Assembly (NCBI GenBank): GCA_021030905.1 | Contig: JAGFMI010000012.1 | Coordinates: forward strand, 372,001-436,000 | DNA length: 64,000 bases | Direction: 5' to 3' | Source of the DNA: Pyrenula massariospora | Taxonomy: Eukaryota > Ascomycota > Eurotiomycetes > Pyrenulales > Pyrenulaceae | In this document: positions 38,761 to 48,505 of the stretch, piece after piece | Layout: every line of letters starts with the position of its first letter | Position numbering within the stretch: position 1 is the first letter of the stretch | Notes under the pieces: model-generated | The model's database searches: none | Told to the model about the DNA's origin: nothing | What the model saw: the letters and a program-made list of their open reading frames with translations, nothing else | Translations under genes and position numbers: made by a program

Positions 38761-39088
38761 AAATTAGGCAGTGAGGTTATGTGCTGGCGAATGCTGTGTG
38801 CAAGACTGAGCTAAGAAGTGGAGCTGTAGAAGAAATGAAGATATAACTTTCGAAGGAAACACTGACCAGACGCTAGAAGGGCGAGAACGGAAAAAACGTT
38901 AAAAAAGTCGCTGGCTTTTTCTCCATGAATGATAGACAAGAAACATTTAATGTGACGTAAATTACGTGTTGAAGCATACATGTTTAACATACGATTTTTT
39001 AACTAATCGCCGAGTAGTCAAGTGCTCCAGTGGCGTCGTCTCACCTCAAAGTAATGACCATGACGATTTCCTGGTCATAGTCCGATGT
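38761..39088. other. Intergenic, convergent
   Basis: AT-rich 3' flanks of the permease and the transcription factor. Nothing else seen. Confidence 0.5.
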
Positions 39089-41537
39089 TCATAGGAAGAA
39101 TTCATCATCATGAGACGAGTCATTGCCAACAATGGGCAGTCCAAGAAGGTGACGTGCCTCTTGGAGTGATTGAGCTCCAGTCTGGGAGCTTGATACTATT
39201 TTAGATGACAGGTTCGAACAAACATGTTGATCATCCTGCGCTTGTTCAACGCCGGTGCCCGGATGACTTTGCTCATCAGCAAACTCGTTATAAGTAAAAG
39301 GTAGAGTTTCGCCGAGAGTGGTCAGCCATAGTTGATCCAGAGTATTAGGTGACGGAATAATAGATGCTGAGTTGGCGACTGGCGTCGACTTGGAGAGTAT
39401 AGTTGACGCAAGAGCACGTAGTCTCGGAAACATGGCAACAAATTTTGGGTGCTGACCTTGCGTACCGTACACCTTTTCGAGGTAGCTTGTGGCGTGCTTG
39501 ATCAGCTATTAGGCGGATTAATATGTTGTACGATAGGTTCTCAAGAGAATAACTTACCTCCAGGTCCGACTGGGCTGTCCAAGAGGCTGGTGTCCTCATG
39601 ATATGAATGACCAAGATATAAATAGCCAGTACGGGCTGTGTGGGAGAAATAAGCTGAGAACCTTGGCATTGAGACAAAACGTCGTTCAGGGATCGGATGA
39701 TCGCTCTAGCTGCAGTGGCACAAATTGCTTCACCTGCGAGTAATCTGTGTTTCCAATTCGATGATGGACAGCTCGCCTCGACTTTTATACGGTGTAATTT
39801 TGGCTCGATGAGCAGAGAAGTTCGATGGAGCATAGACAATCTTTCGAAGTTAGCAAATTTTCGTCCGCAAGACCGAGAGTGCATACGTGCTATAGTACTG
39901 AAAGGCCAAGACAGAGGCAAAGGGGAGCATTTCTGGAGGACAGTATGTGATATCTCTTCCAGGCCTGATCTAAACTGTCAGTCATGGTGGCGATGGAGGC
40001 CACACTCACTCACCTAATGATCTCTGGAACACTGTCAGTCCAATCTGTGAGCTGCGCATCAAAGTGACCTAGGAGTGGAATGATCTGTTCTAATGACTTC
40101 TTGGTTGCTCTTGGGCTGAAGATGTCTGCAGTGATGCTTCCCTGTATCTTGCTGAGCCCAACAAGTGCGCATAAATAGTCTGGCTCTTCTACGGCGAGTG
40201 GCTCTGATCGCGAAATTTCTGCTTCATCTATTATGGATGGGCGCCCTGTCTCGAATCCCATGTTTCTCTCCAAACAGTAAACAGCCCACCATATACGAGA
40301 CTGGTAGCCCGAATTGTGTTCTAGTGCAGGTTGACTGTCTCTTTGCAAGCCGATCGTCTGAGCAATTCGAACCGCTTGACCAACGAATTGTCCAGCTGCT
40401 CCATCCTTCAAGCAGCCCCTCAAAGCAACAGCAAGCGTCCCAAGAGCTTGTACTGATGTTAGATAAGGATGAGCAATGATATGAGCCAAACAGGAATATG
40501 CCGCTTTGAGGAGAAGGTCACTTGTCTCTTTAGCACATCCAGCAGCTTCTCTTGCACCGGCACTGGCGGCAGCATATAAGCATACTAGCTCTGGAACATC
40601 TTCTCGAGATATAGTAGAGAGATCTTTGCAAGTCTGGAACTTCAAGAGTATCATGGATAAGGTCGATGAGTCTAAGAAAGGATAGATCGGATTTATGGTG
40701 TCCAGGTAAGTTCTTATGTAAAGACCCAGATCATCTATTGCTCGAGGAGCTGGCAAGCTCATTACTAGAGGTAATTCTACCTCTTCTGCGAACCTCATGC
40801 CGTAACAGAAGCCTTCAGAGAGGCTATCGTTGATACCATAGGCTATGAGTCCAAGGTCCACCCATTGGGCGAAGACCTGGAGGCTGCTAGCCCCCAAGTA
40901 CTTCTGACGCAATAAAGTTTCGTCCACGTTCACGGCGGCTTGCATGCCATCAATGGGGGATAGGTGCCCGTCATGGCCAGCCTCTGAGGGATGTCCACGT
41001 TCAGCCTCCAATGGACCAGTCATTAATTCCCTTCCTGCGCATAAAATTGCACGCTCTGATTCCCTCGAGGCGGTGGACGGTCTTCTGATGCTAGTTCGGT
41101 TGATAGCCGGACTGCGATTACTTGACGGCTCGCCGTTTCGTATTCGATAGCGTACTGCTCCAAATCTTGGGCTGATGACTTCATTAGAGACCGCATCTGA
41201 ATTCACCGTCCGAGCAGGACTTGAATGGGTTCTGCTTGGAGATCGTGACATAGCCCTTCTTCTAGCCACCTCTGGTGCACCTGGTTTCCTTAAAATCTGT
41301 CGTGATGCATTGCTGGTTAGAGACTAAACAATTCCGGCAAGAAGGACTCCCTTCATCGCAGCGTTTTTTTTGTGAGCGACAGTAGTTGCAAGCATGGGAC
41401 AGCCGCTTGCGTTTTGCTCCTTGATTGTGTCGCGGCGCTTCCATAACATATGACCTATGGCAGGGGGCCTGTCCTGCCTTTTGTCGATTTTCATTGCCGG
41501 CTAGATTTATGTCCTCATACCTCCCATTCCCAGTCAC
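39089..41537 (-). CDS. Zn2Cys6 fungal transcription factor, possible one-base frameshift
   Basis: Exons: complement(39089..39505, 39558..39969, 40014..41537), about 783 aa if continuous. A Zn2Cys6 binuclear cluster (HACNYCRSQKKRCDEGSPSCRNC...C) follows a basic RKRLS. A fungal-specific TF middle domain is recognisable (YLDTINPIYPFLD, AVRIAQTIGLQRD, IWWAVYCLERNMGFETGRPS). The zinc cluster and the rest are in different frames: the family-like stretch LRKPGAPEVARRRA appears one base out after TTD, at the run ATTTTAA near 41291-41297. Either one base has been gained, or an unusual 49-nt intron (41232-41280, donor GTGCAC, acceptor AAGCAG) restores frame. Introns at 39506-39557 and 39970-40013 are ordinary. 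It is the probable regulator of the genes to its right. Confidence 0.85.
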
Positions 41538-42002
41538 CTTTCATGGGTGTTTATAACCGACGGGAAGTCATTATGAATGTGTTTGGATGCTAGTTTTTCA
41601 AAAGGCAAACAGGGGAGCCTAAGACTTCATTGACACTAATTACCGCTGCCGAAGTAGTGTTCTGCCGGCGTGTCGTCAGCTGCGGGGGAGCAGAGATGGG
41701 GATTCACTCATGGGTCTAACCGCCGGAATGAAGGCGGGCGGAATTCTAGGCATTGGCGACTTCAGGCGAGACATGCTTTCGACGTCTCAACTCTACCCTC
41801 GAACAGAGAATTGCAATTATAGAGCTGTTAGAATCACACAAGAGATACGTCTTAGTATCGTCATTAACTTGTGATCACTGATTTGGCCACGGACATCAAA
41901 AAGAACAGTGCTGGCGCAAACTATGTAGTCGTTCTACCATACTAGCCTGATATTCATTCCTGAGCACTTTATGTCTACCTAGCTGCAGCCGTAATTTCTC
42001 AC
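41538..42002. other. TF promoter region
   Basis: 465 nt upstream of the transcription factor and downstream of the MFS gene. It contains CGG-rich half sites (CCGACGGG near 41558; GGCGGGCGG near 41733) that could be autoregulatory, but none is the full shared element. Confidence 0.4.
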
Positions 42003-43743
42003 TTATTCTCTTCCGAGTGCTTTTGCTCGCCACTAGATTTTTGTCAGCCGTAGTCTTCGATCACTAGGAAGTATACGTACCCAAGGATTGATATAATAAG
42101 TCGGGATTCCCAACAGGAATACCGCTCCATGTACTCCTGCCAGAATTCCTAGCGATTTTTGATAGCCGAACTTTCCAAGCATGGGGATAAGACCATAAGA
42201 CACACCAAAAGCAATTATATTCTTTGCCCCAACAACCATGACAAGGGCTGGTCCAGGATTTTGTGGCCAACTCTCCGCGGCAAATGCTGTAGTAGTGATG
42301 AGAATGGTGACAAAGGTGAATTGGTACAATGTCCATCCAATGTATGGGCCCCACCAGGTGGCATTGCCAGACGAGGTGAAGCCGTAGAGCAAAAGAGCGG
42401 CAAATCCAACGACTCCGGCGAATGGAAGCATGAGCAAGCGGTGTTCTGGTTTATGCACACCACCATTGCGTCTTGCAAGCCGCACTGCTAACTTGTCCGC
42501 CGGCAGTCCCGCATATGCCATCCCGAGAAAGGCACCGATCACGCCGCCTATGTTGATCAAGCCAACATTTGAGGCCGGCCAATGATAGTTCTCCTCTAGT
42601 ACGGTGTTGTAAGTCAAAGAGACGGCAACAGCACAGCCGAGAACCGTAGCTGCTAACAGAAGCGCGTACATGATGCTTGGAGAAGTAAGAGACTGAACCA
42701 TGTTGAGATAGCATCTCACAACGATATGTAGTGGGTTCTCTGTCACTCCAGAGAAAGGATTGAGCATTTGGAAGTATGTCTTCTTCGTTGTGGCCGGGAA
42801 TTGATGGATCATCGCTTCCTGCTCAGCAGCAATATAAGCGGCCGCTTCTGCACCCTGTAGCTCCCTGGTCACCCCAAATTCGTCTGTTACAATGACTCGA
42901 CCTTGAAGAGCTGTCGCTGGACGTTTGAAACGGGTTTCAAATGCGCCAAAAATCGCCATGATGAGTCCAAAGCCGATTGCAAAGACATAAACCCAGTAGA
43001 ACCAGCGCCAAGACAGGCTGACAGTTTCGTAAGAACTCGCAAGATTGAGAGCGCTCGATAACCCTGTCTGGGTTGCCCAATAGAACCCAAACATAATACT
43101 TCGCTCGTGTACGAAAGTGATCTCAGTGATCATGAGAGGAAGTAAGCTCTCGGTAGCGCCAGTTGTCAGACCTTGGACGATTCGGGCGGCCAAGTGACTT
43201 TCGTAAGATTTGTTGACAGCAGCACCAATTGTCGCAAGGAGCAAGCCGACCACCGCAGTGATAAATACTGGACGCCGGCCAAAAATCAGAGCCAGAGGTA
43301 AGATCACTAGATTTCCTTGTATGAGTCAGTACAAAACCGGCTCGAGGAATGTCGAGAAAAGTACCTATTCCAATGAAAAGAGATGGAAAGGTTGACAGCC
43401 AAACAATCTCATTGGTAGTGTGGCCTTGCGGAGCATAAATCTTGAAGAAGGTCACAAGAATCGCTCCCAGGCCACCAGAGAGAGCCAAAGACATGATTGA
43501 GAACCAGCAACAGTTGACCGTGATGCTCAACTTCGCCCATTTCGAGTAGTTTAACGGATCGTTCGGATCTGCACTTGGGACAGGTAGCTTTTGGAGGCAC
43601 CCTTCCCGGGTGATGAGCACTGCATCGCCAGCTGCGAGGTCCACTTCCACTATGCCTGGTTTATTGTGTTGAGAAGCCTCCTCCACGTGGAATTGAGAGC
43701 CTTGTTCTTTGTCCATGACAAGCCTTGCGGAGGTTTTCGTCAC
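42003..43743 (-). CDS. MFS transporter (DHA1-like exporter)
   Basis: Three exons: complement(42003..42032, 42081..43306, 43365..43743); 544 aa. The 58-nt intron joins FPSLFIGIG to VILPLALIFGRRPVF, restoring the MFS loop 2-3 motif. A strong GTACGT donor and CTAG acceptor remove 48 nt near the end and give the C-terminus NPWWRAKALGRE; reading through would instead give a different 16-residue tail. The N-terminus with DPNDPLNYSKWAKL before TM1 is typical of fungal multidrug or metabolite MFS proteins. About 12 TM segments. It lies between the TF and the PhyH gene and carries the shared CGG element 205 nt upstream, so it probably exports or imports the cluster's compound. Confidence 0.88.
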
Positions 43744-44540
43744 AATATGAGCCAGAGGAGAGTATTCGAGAGCATCTTGCTGAGCACCCAGGATCCGGGC
43801 CTCGGTCGGCGTAGTATGAACTTCTTGAGTCTACAAGAAGCGACCATGTCCAACCCATAATGCCGTAAAGTATCTGGTGCATGTTACCCCGGAAAGTTTG
43901 GTCCAAAATGGTCTGGGATGGCTCCAGGCAAGAGCTAGAGAATCGCTTCGGGTCGGCTGGGGTGTGACCCCACTCCATGCATTGACGGCTGACAGCCTCC
44001 GCCTCGGATTTCTTCCATTGGAGTATCACCGAGCTCATAAGGCTTTTTTCATCGTAGCGGCCTATCATTCCACGTTCGCAGTTCACCCCTCTGTTCAACT
44101 TTACCACAGATTACTGTCGATCAACCTGGATTGGTTTGATATGCCGCACATCAGTCCTCCATTTGCATGCTATGAACTGAAGCGCATGATGATGGACTGG
44201 GGTGCTCTCGCATTGGCTTGGGATCTCCCAATAATGTAAAGAGTGGCCATTCGATTTTGTTACAGACTCTATCCATGCGAAGACACCTGATTCGAGATCC
44301 ATCGTACAAGCTCGAGCGGGCTATTAGAGATCTCGCTAGCTCTGTGTCTAAATGATTCGGATTCCCAAAGCTGAATGCCATTTCTGGGAATTTCTGGCTC
44401 CTGGTCGCCCTGTCGATTGTCGATTACGGAGACCAATTCTTCACTGTTACAAACCATGAATATTCCCCTTCAAGCAGCTTTGATTGCGATATTTGTCGTC
44501 ACCGAAGTAGCCTTTGGGAAGACTGGATCAGTCAATCACG
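43744..44540. other. Promoter of the MFS gene
   Basis: 0.8 kb upstream of the MFS gene and downstream of PhyH. It holds the shared element at 43948-43962. Nothing else supported. Confidence 0.5.
43948..43962. promoter_or_regulatory. Shared CGG-N2-CGG element, MFS promoter
   Basis: TCGGGTCGGCTGGGG, 205 nt upstream of the MFS ATG. Its first 14 bases equal those at 46095-46108. CGG-N2-CGG is a plausible Zn2Cys6 site, and its right end CTGGGG is also a CreA-type site. Confidence 0.5.
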
Positions 44541-45838
44541 TCACCTAGTGGTCTCTTTGAGGACTATGGATGGCAAATGGTGGGCTTTGTCATATCGTAC
44601 CTTGATGTATGGAATGCCAGTCAGCTTGAATGCTCTCTTGCTCAACACCGGATCATTAAATGGTTTGTCACGACTGTGAGGATCAGGCTGGCCGTCGCGT
44701 TTTGCTTCGTTTGAACCGGTATGTCTGGCATTTGGCCAGTGTGTTGTACCTACACGGCCTGCCGGAGGGAGAATTCGTCAACGACTTGAACGGAATTGAA
44801 AAAAAAACCGGAGATGAACTTAAAAGCTATCTCGCATCGTGATTGTGGAAGCACTTACGGTCGAATGCGTCCTTCTTCCTCAAGAGATCTTCCTGGCTTG
44901 CATCGACGGCTGGCATGTAACAAGTATAGATGCAGAATCTGGGCTGTTCTGTTGTCGAGGAGAGATTATAATGGGCACTCCGCGAGTCCCAGAGGAGTAA
45001 ATCTCCTGGTTCGGCACAGACTTTGATCCACTCACATCCGTGCTCCTTGAGCCACTGGAGACCGGTGTCTTTGAATCCATACCATTCCGACGTCCAGGCT
45101 GGAATTCGTTCTTCGTCCCTGAAGGCTTGGTGATATTCTTCAGAGAGGATATGCGAGCCTTTGCAAACGATAAGGCCTCCGTCGTTTGGCCCGTTCGGAA
45201 GGAGATTTACCAATCTGTTAATTGCAGGTTAGGAATGCAGTGATGACAAAAGTCTTGGAGGAATCTGAGAATCTCCTAGACGCTGCTTACCCCTGCAAAC
45301 ATCGAAATCCTGGCTTTGCAGGATCCTGATCTTGATGCGGCCATGGCTTATTGGGAGGCAGATCTTTTCTGTTGGCGAAGCCAAAGTTGACTGCATCGAA
45401 TGAAACGATGAGGTCCTCGTCCTGATATACCTTTGCGAAGGCATCGACGACTCCTGGCTCCGCGCGAACTTTCCAGACAAAATTCTCGTGGCTGATGCCG
45501 TAGTTCAAGCACATGCCCTTCTCATTGATGACAGGGAGGTTGTCCTTATGAACCGTGGAGAGGTCGTCGCGTCTGAAGCCAAGATTGAATTTCTCCAGCC
45601 ATGCAAACATCTCAGAGGCATATTGGTCGGCTCGCAAACGAGGAACGGCACCTTTAACGACAGCGTAACCATCGCGGACAAGGTCTTGGTACCACGAATC
45701 TTTGATGCTTTGAAGCGGAAGCAGTTGGCGGGGAGCCTGTTGCTCTGTCTGAGCTTCAGTGACAGTAGTGGTGATAGACATCTTGCTTTCAGAAATGCCT
45801 ATGATTGAAAATATTTCCCAAGCTTGTCGATTTTTCAA
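44541..45838 (-). CDS. PhyH-family Fe(II)/2-oxoglutarate dioxygenase
   Basis: Three exons: complement(44541..44749, 44859..45214, 45291..45838); 370 aa from the first ATG. The Met at 45781 (MSITTTVTEAQ) is an equally good start and gives 351 aa. Introns are 76 and 109 nt; the third exon supplies TTHWPNARH and the closing AFKLTGIPYI. Metal ligands are visible: His168-x-Asp170 (PWPHQDQDP), a distal His in RSAHYNLS, and a following Arg (QPRFCIY) for 2-oxoglutarate. NLLPNGPNDGGLIVCKGSH is the family core. It should hydroxylate a small molecule or acyl chain in the cytosol; the substrate is unknown. It shares a bidirectional promoter with the FAD monooxygenase. Confidence 0.9.
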
Positions 45839-46024
45839 GAAGCGAGTCTAGAACTGAGAGTTTGAGGTGCTGATGTACCTTAAATACTGTCCGAATTGGC
45901 ACGGCTTGATTCCAAAATTCGCTAAGTTTCTGAAGCTGATACGAAGCATAAATCCCAACGTTCTCCAGACACGGTTCGGGAAAAGTCCATCTTCCTCTGC
46001 ACAGCTCAGGTTGTGATATTGTGA

Positions 46025-46034
46025 TCGGGTCGGC
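46025..46034. promoter_or_regulatory. CGG-N2-CGG element copy 2
   Basis: TCGGGTCGGC, identical to the first ten bases of the elements at 43948 and 46095. Confidence 0.45.
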
Positions 46035-46094
46035 ACATGAGATTCAACTCGTGTCTGAGTCTGATAAGAATTTTGTCAACGCTCAGAGAGGCCA

Positions 46095-46108
46095 TCGGGT
46101 CGGCTGGG
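46095..46108. promoter_or_regulatory. CGG-N2-CGG element copy 3
   Basis: TCGGGTCGGCTGGG, a 14/14 match to the MFS promoter element and 70 nt from copy 2 in the same orientation. Confidence 0.5.
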
Positions 46109-46440
46109 CGAGAATGAGTGGCCCTTTTTCTACCGGGAAGTGTGCCAGCCGAACCGCTAAAAACGTCAGCTCCGCATTAGTCTTTCTAGTGTCATTTAGT
46201 CATAAGCCAGTCCCATTGATTGACATCTTAGACGCTGGAAAATAGGTCTCTGAACCCATTTCGAAGAACGGCTCAGTTGAGATCTCACCATCCCGGAAAA
46301 AATCAGTTCGCTACACCGGCGAACTGCACTGATAGGTCGATCCCTTGTTTCTGATCATCAGACATTTCCAACTCTGGAGGGCCCTTAGTTCTTGTGTTCA
46401 AGAAGTTTCAATGGCATTCCCAAGGTCTCCTATCATCAGC

Positions 46441-47919
46441 ATGGCAGAAAGGAAAACCCATATCATCGTTGTTGGGGGAGGTATATGTGGTCTTGCGACT
46501 GTGCGTTGGATCAGATCCTTTCAAGACTTGACTTGAGCTTAAATGACTTAGGCAATTGCCTTAAGAGGTGCTGGAAGGCATATCACGGTTGTGGAACAAT
46601 CGCGAATGAATAGAGAAGTCGGCGCGTTGATCTCACTTCAGCCGAATGCTACCAAAATCGCTAACAAACTGGGACTGGAAGAATTCTTGAGCAACAAAAG
46701 ACCAATGACAGACACAGCCTTTAGGATCTATAATAATAACGGCAACGTCATCAACACAATCAGCTTGGATAATGACTCGTCATCGGCAGGTCGAATCTTA
46801 TACCACAGAGTTGACTTGCATGAAAGTTTAAAGGAGGCTGCAACTATATGCACTCGCTTGTCACCGTCTACAAACGGGGTCTCGTCCATGCCTCCGCAGG
46901 ACGGCTCGTCAGTGCCGGTGACCATCCGTATTGCATCACGTGTTTCTACTTGCAATCCTGAAGCCGGGACTGTGACGTTAGAAGATCGGACCACGCTCAC
47001 TGCAGATATCATCATTGGAGCAGACGGTGTGCACTCTGCACTTCGAAAATATGTTCTCAACGACGGCGAGGACCAGTCAATGTACGATGCTCAACCGACC
47101 GGCGTGTCCGCATATAGGCTTTTGCTACCCACAGCCAAGATAACCAAAGTTCCCAGCATTACGTCTCATCTAGACCCAGCAGCGCCGATTACCCACATGG
47201 TCCTCGGACCGAGCCAGCGAGTGGTGATGGGGCCAGCACGTCAAGGAGACGTCTTCGGTATTACAGCTCTCGTGCCAGATGAGGACATGCACGAGCCCTC
47301 GAGGCAGTCTTGGACATCAAAAGGGTCCATGAGTAAATTAATTGAAACGTTTAGAGAATTTCCTCAATGGCTCAAAGACATGTTCTCGCTCGCGGGTACT
47401 GGTCAAGGCGCTGACGAGTTTGAAAGTGAACTTGCCCTTTGGCAACTCCGAGATATCAATCCTCTACCCCGTTGGTCTCGTGGACGCCTGATATTAGCAG
47501 GAGACGCCGCCCACGCCATGCTTCCAACACAAGGTCAGGGGGCGTCTCAGTCATTCGAAGATGCTGAAGCTCTAGGAGTTTTCCTTGGCGATACACTGGA
47601 TACATCTTCTAAGCCAACGATACAAGTGATTGAAAAAGCTTCCCAACGCTACTTCAATTGCAGGTACGAGCGCGCCAGCCTGATACAAGCATACAGTCGA
47701 CAGCAAAGTTTGAAGCCGGTGGCAGCGGCTGGCAAGGAAGTAAAAGCCACCGCGATTCTGAATCCCGCTGAATTCATGAGATTTAACACCGATTACGATG
47801 GAGCGCTCGATTGGGAGATAAGACAAAGGAACCGAAACTCAGCGGCCAATGCTGAGGCTTCTGCACTACGAATCCAACCACACACGGAGACACCCAGAGC
47901 TGTCAATGTCGAGATCTAA
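46441..47919 (+). CDS. FAD-dependent monooxygenase (salicylate hydroxylase type)
   Basis: Two exons: 46441..46500, 46552..47919; 475 aa. The 51-nt intron (GTGCGT...TTAG) splits the Rossmann motif, and splicing gives VVGGGICGLATAIALRGAG (residues 10-28), the GxGxxG FAD site. Further class A flavoprotein motifs are the DG motif IIGADGVHSALRKYV and the GD motif RLILAGDAAHAMLPTQGQG. An upstream ATG at 46411 would add ten residues before MAERK. The enzyme should hydroxylate an aromatic or similar compound with NAD(P)H and O2; the substrate is unknown. Divergent from PhyH with a shared promoter, and followed by the GH78 gene. Confidence 0.92.
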
Positions 47920-48505
47920 CGACCAATGGTAAAAGTTCTGGACAGCTAAATCGGGAATTAACAAGGGCTTTGGGGCTTTCACCCTTTCTTAAACATGTAG
48001 CTATACAAGGCAGCTCTGTCCCATTCGCTCTTCGATCGCAAGCTGTTGCAGCCCTATCTATCCAGTCCTGTAGTCATGATTCCATGACGACCTCAATGAT
48101 CACCCTTGATCTACTCAAGTAACCTTCAACTACCACGTATTCGTATCCATCAATTACGAGAAATTTCAAAGTATATGTGTTAATTGCTGGACTAGATACT
48201 GTGCCTCGGTAGAATGTTCTACCGAAGGTGAGGGTGACATATATGTTGGAGCGGTAAACAGGCCGGCAATATATACAACTAGCGGACGCAGGAACAAGAG
48301 GACCCTGGCAGGGCCAGTAACGATCGTGGAGAATCCAAGAATTATCCCTACATGTCTTAAATGTTCCACGCCGATCCCCTAATTCAGACCACTAACCCGA
48401 GCCTGAAGATAATCCCCAGCCGAGCCGTTCTGCCAGGTAAAAGTAGAAGCAGATCGTGGTGAAACAAAGAGTGTTAGACGATGCGTGTAGTACGTACGTA
48501 CAGAA
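47920..48505. other. Promoter region of the GH78 gene
   Basis: 0.6 kb. It contains a reverse-oriented CGG element at 48413-48427. A 67-codon hydrophobic minus frame (48166-48369) is not called. Confidence 0.5.
48413..48427. promoter_or_regulatory. CGG-N2-CGG element copy 4 (reverse)
   Basis: The reverse complement reads CGGCTCGGCTGGGGA, which differs from the MFS element (CGGGTCGGCTGGGG) at one of 14 positions. It lies 79 nt before the GH78 ATG and overlaps a CreA-type CCCCAG. Confidence 0.45.

Larger units (their letters stand above)
45839..46440. promoter_or_regulatory. Bidirectional promoter, PhyH / FAD monooxygenase
   Basis: About 0.6 kb between divergent starts. It holds two copies of the shared CGG-N2-CGG element (46025-46034 and 46095-46108), which points to co-regulation of the two oxygenases. 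Confidence 0.6.

Noticed and set aside
44857-44858. PhyH gene ending in the second exon (…FHNHDAR stop)
   Set aside because: A strong GTAAGT donor here and a third exon giving TTHWPNARH with family-like continuation show that the apparent stop lies in an intron.
48166-48369. 67-codon hydrophobic minus frame
   Set aside because: One possible membrane segment but no supporting context; it sits in the GH78 promoter region.
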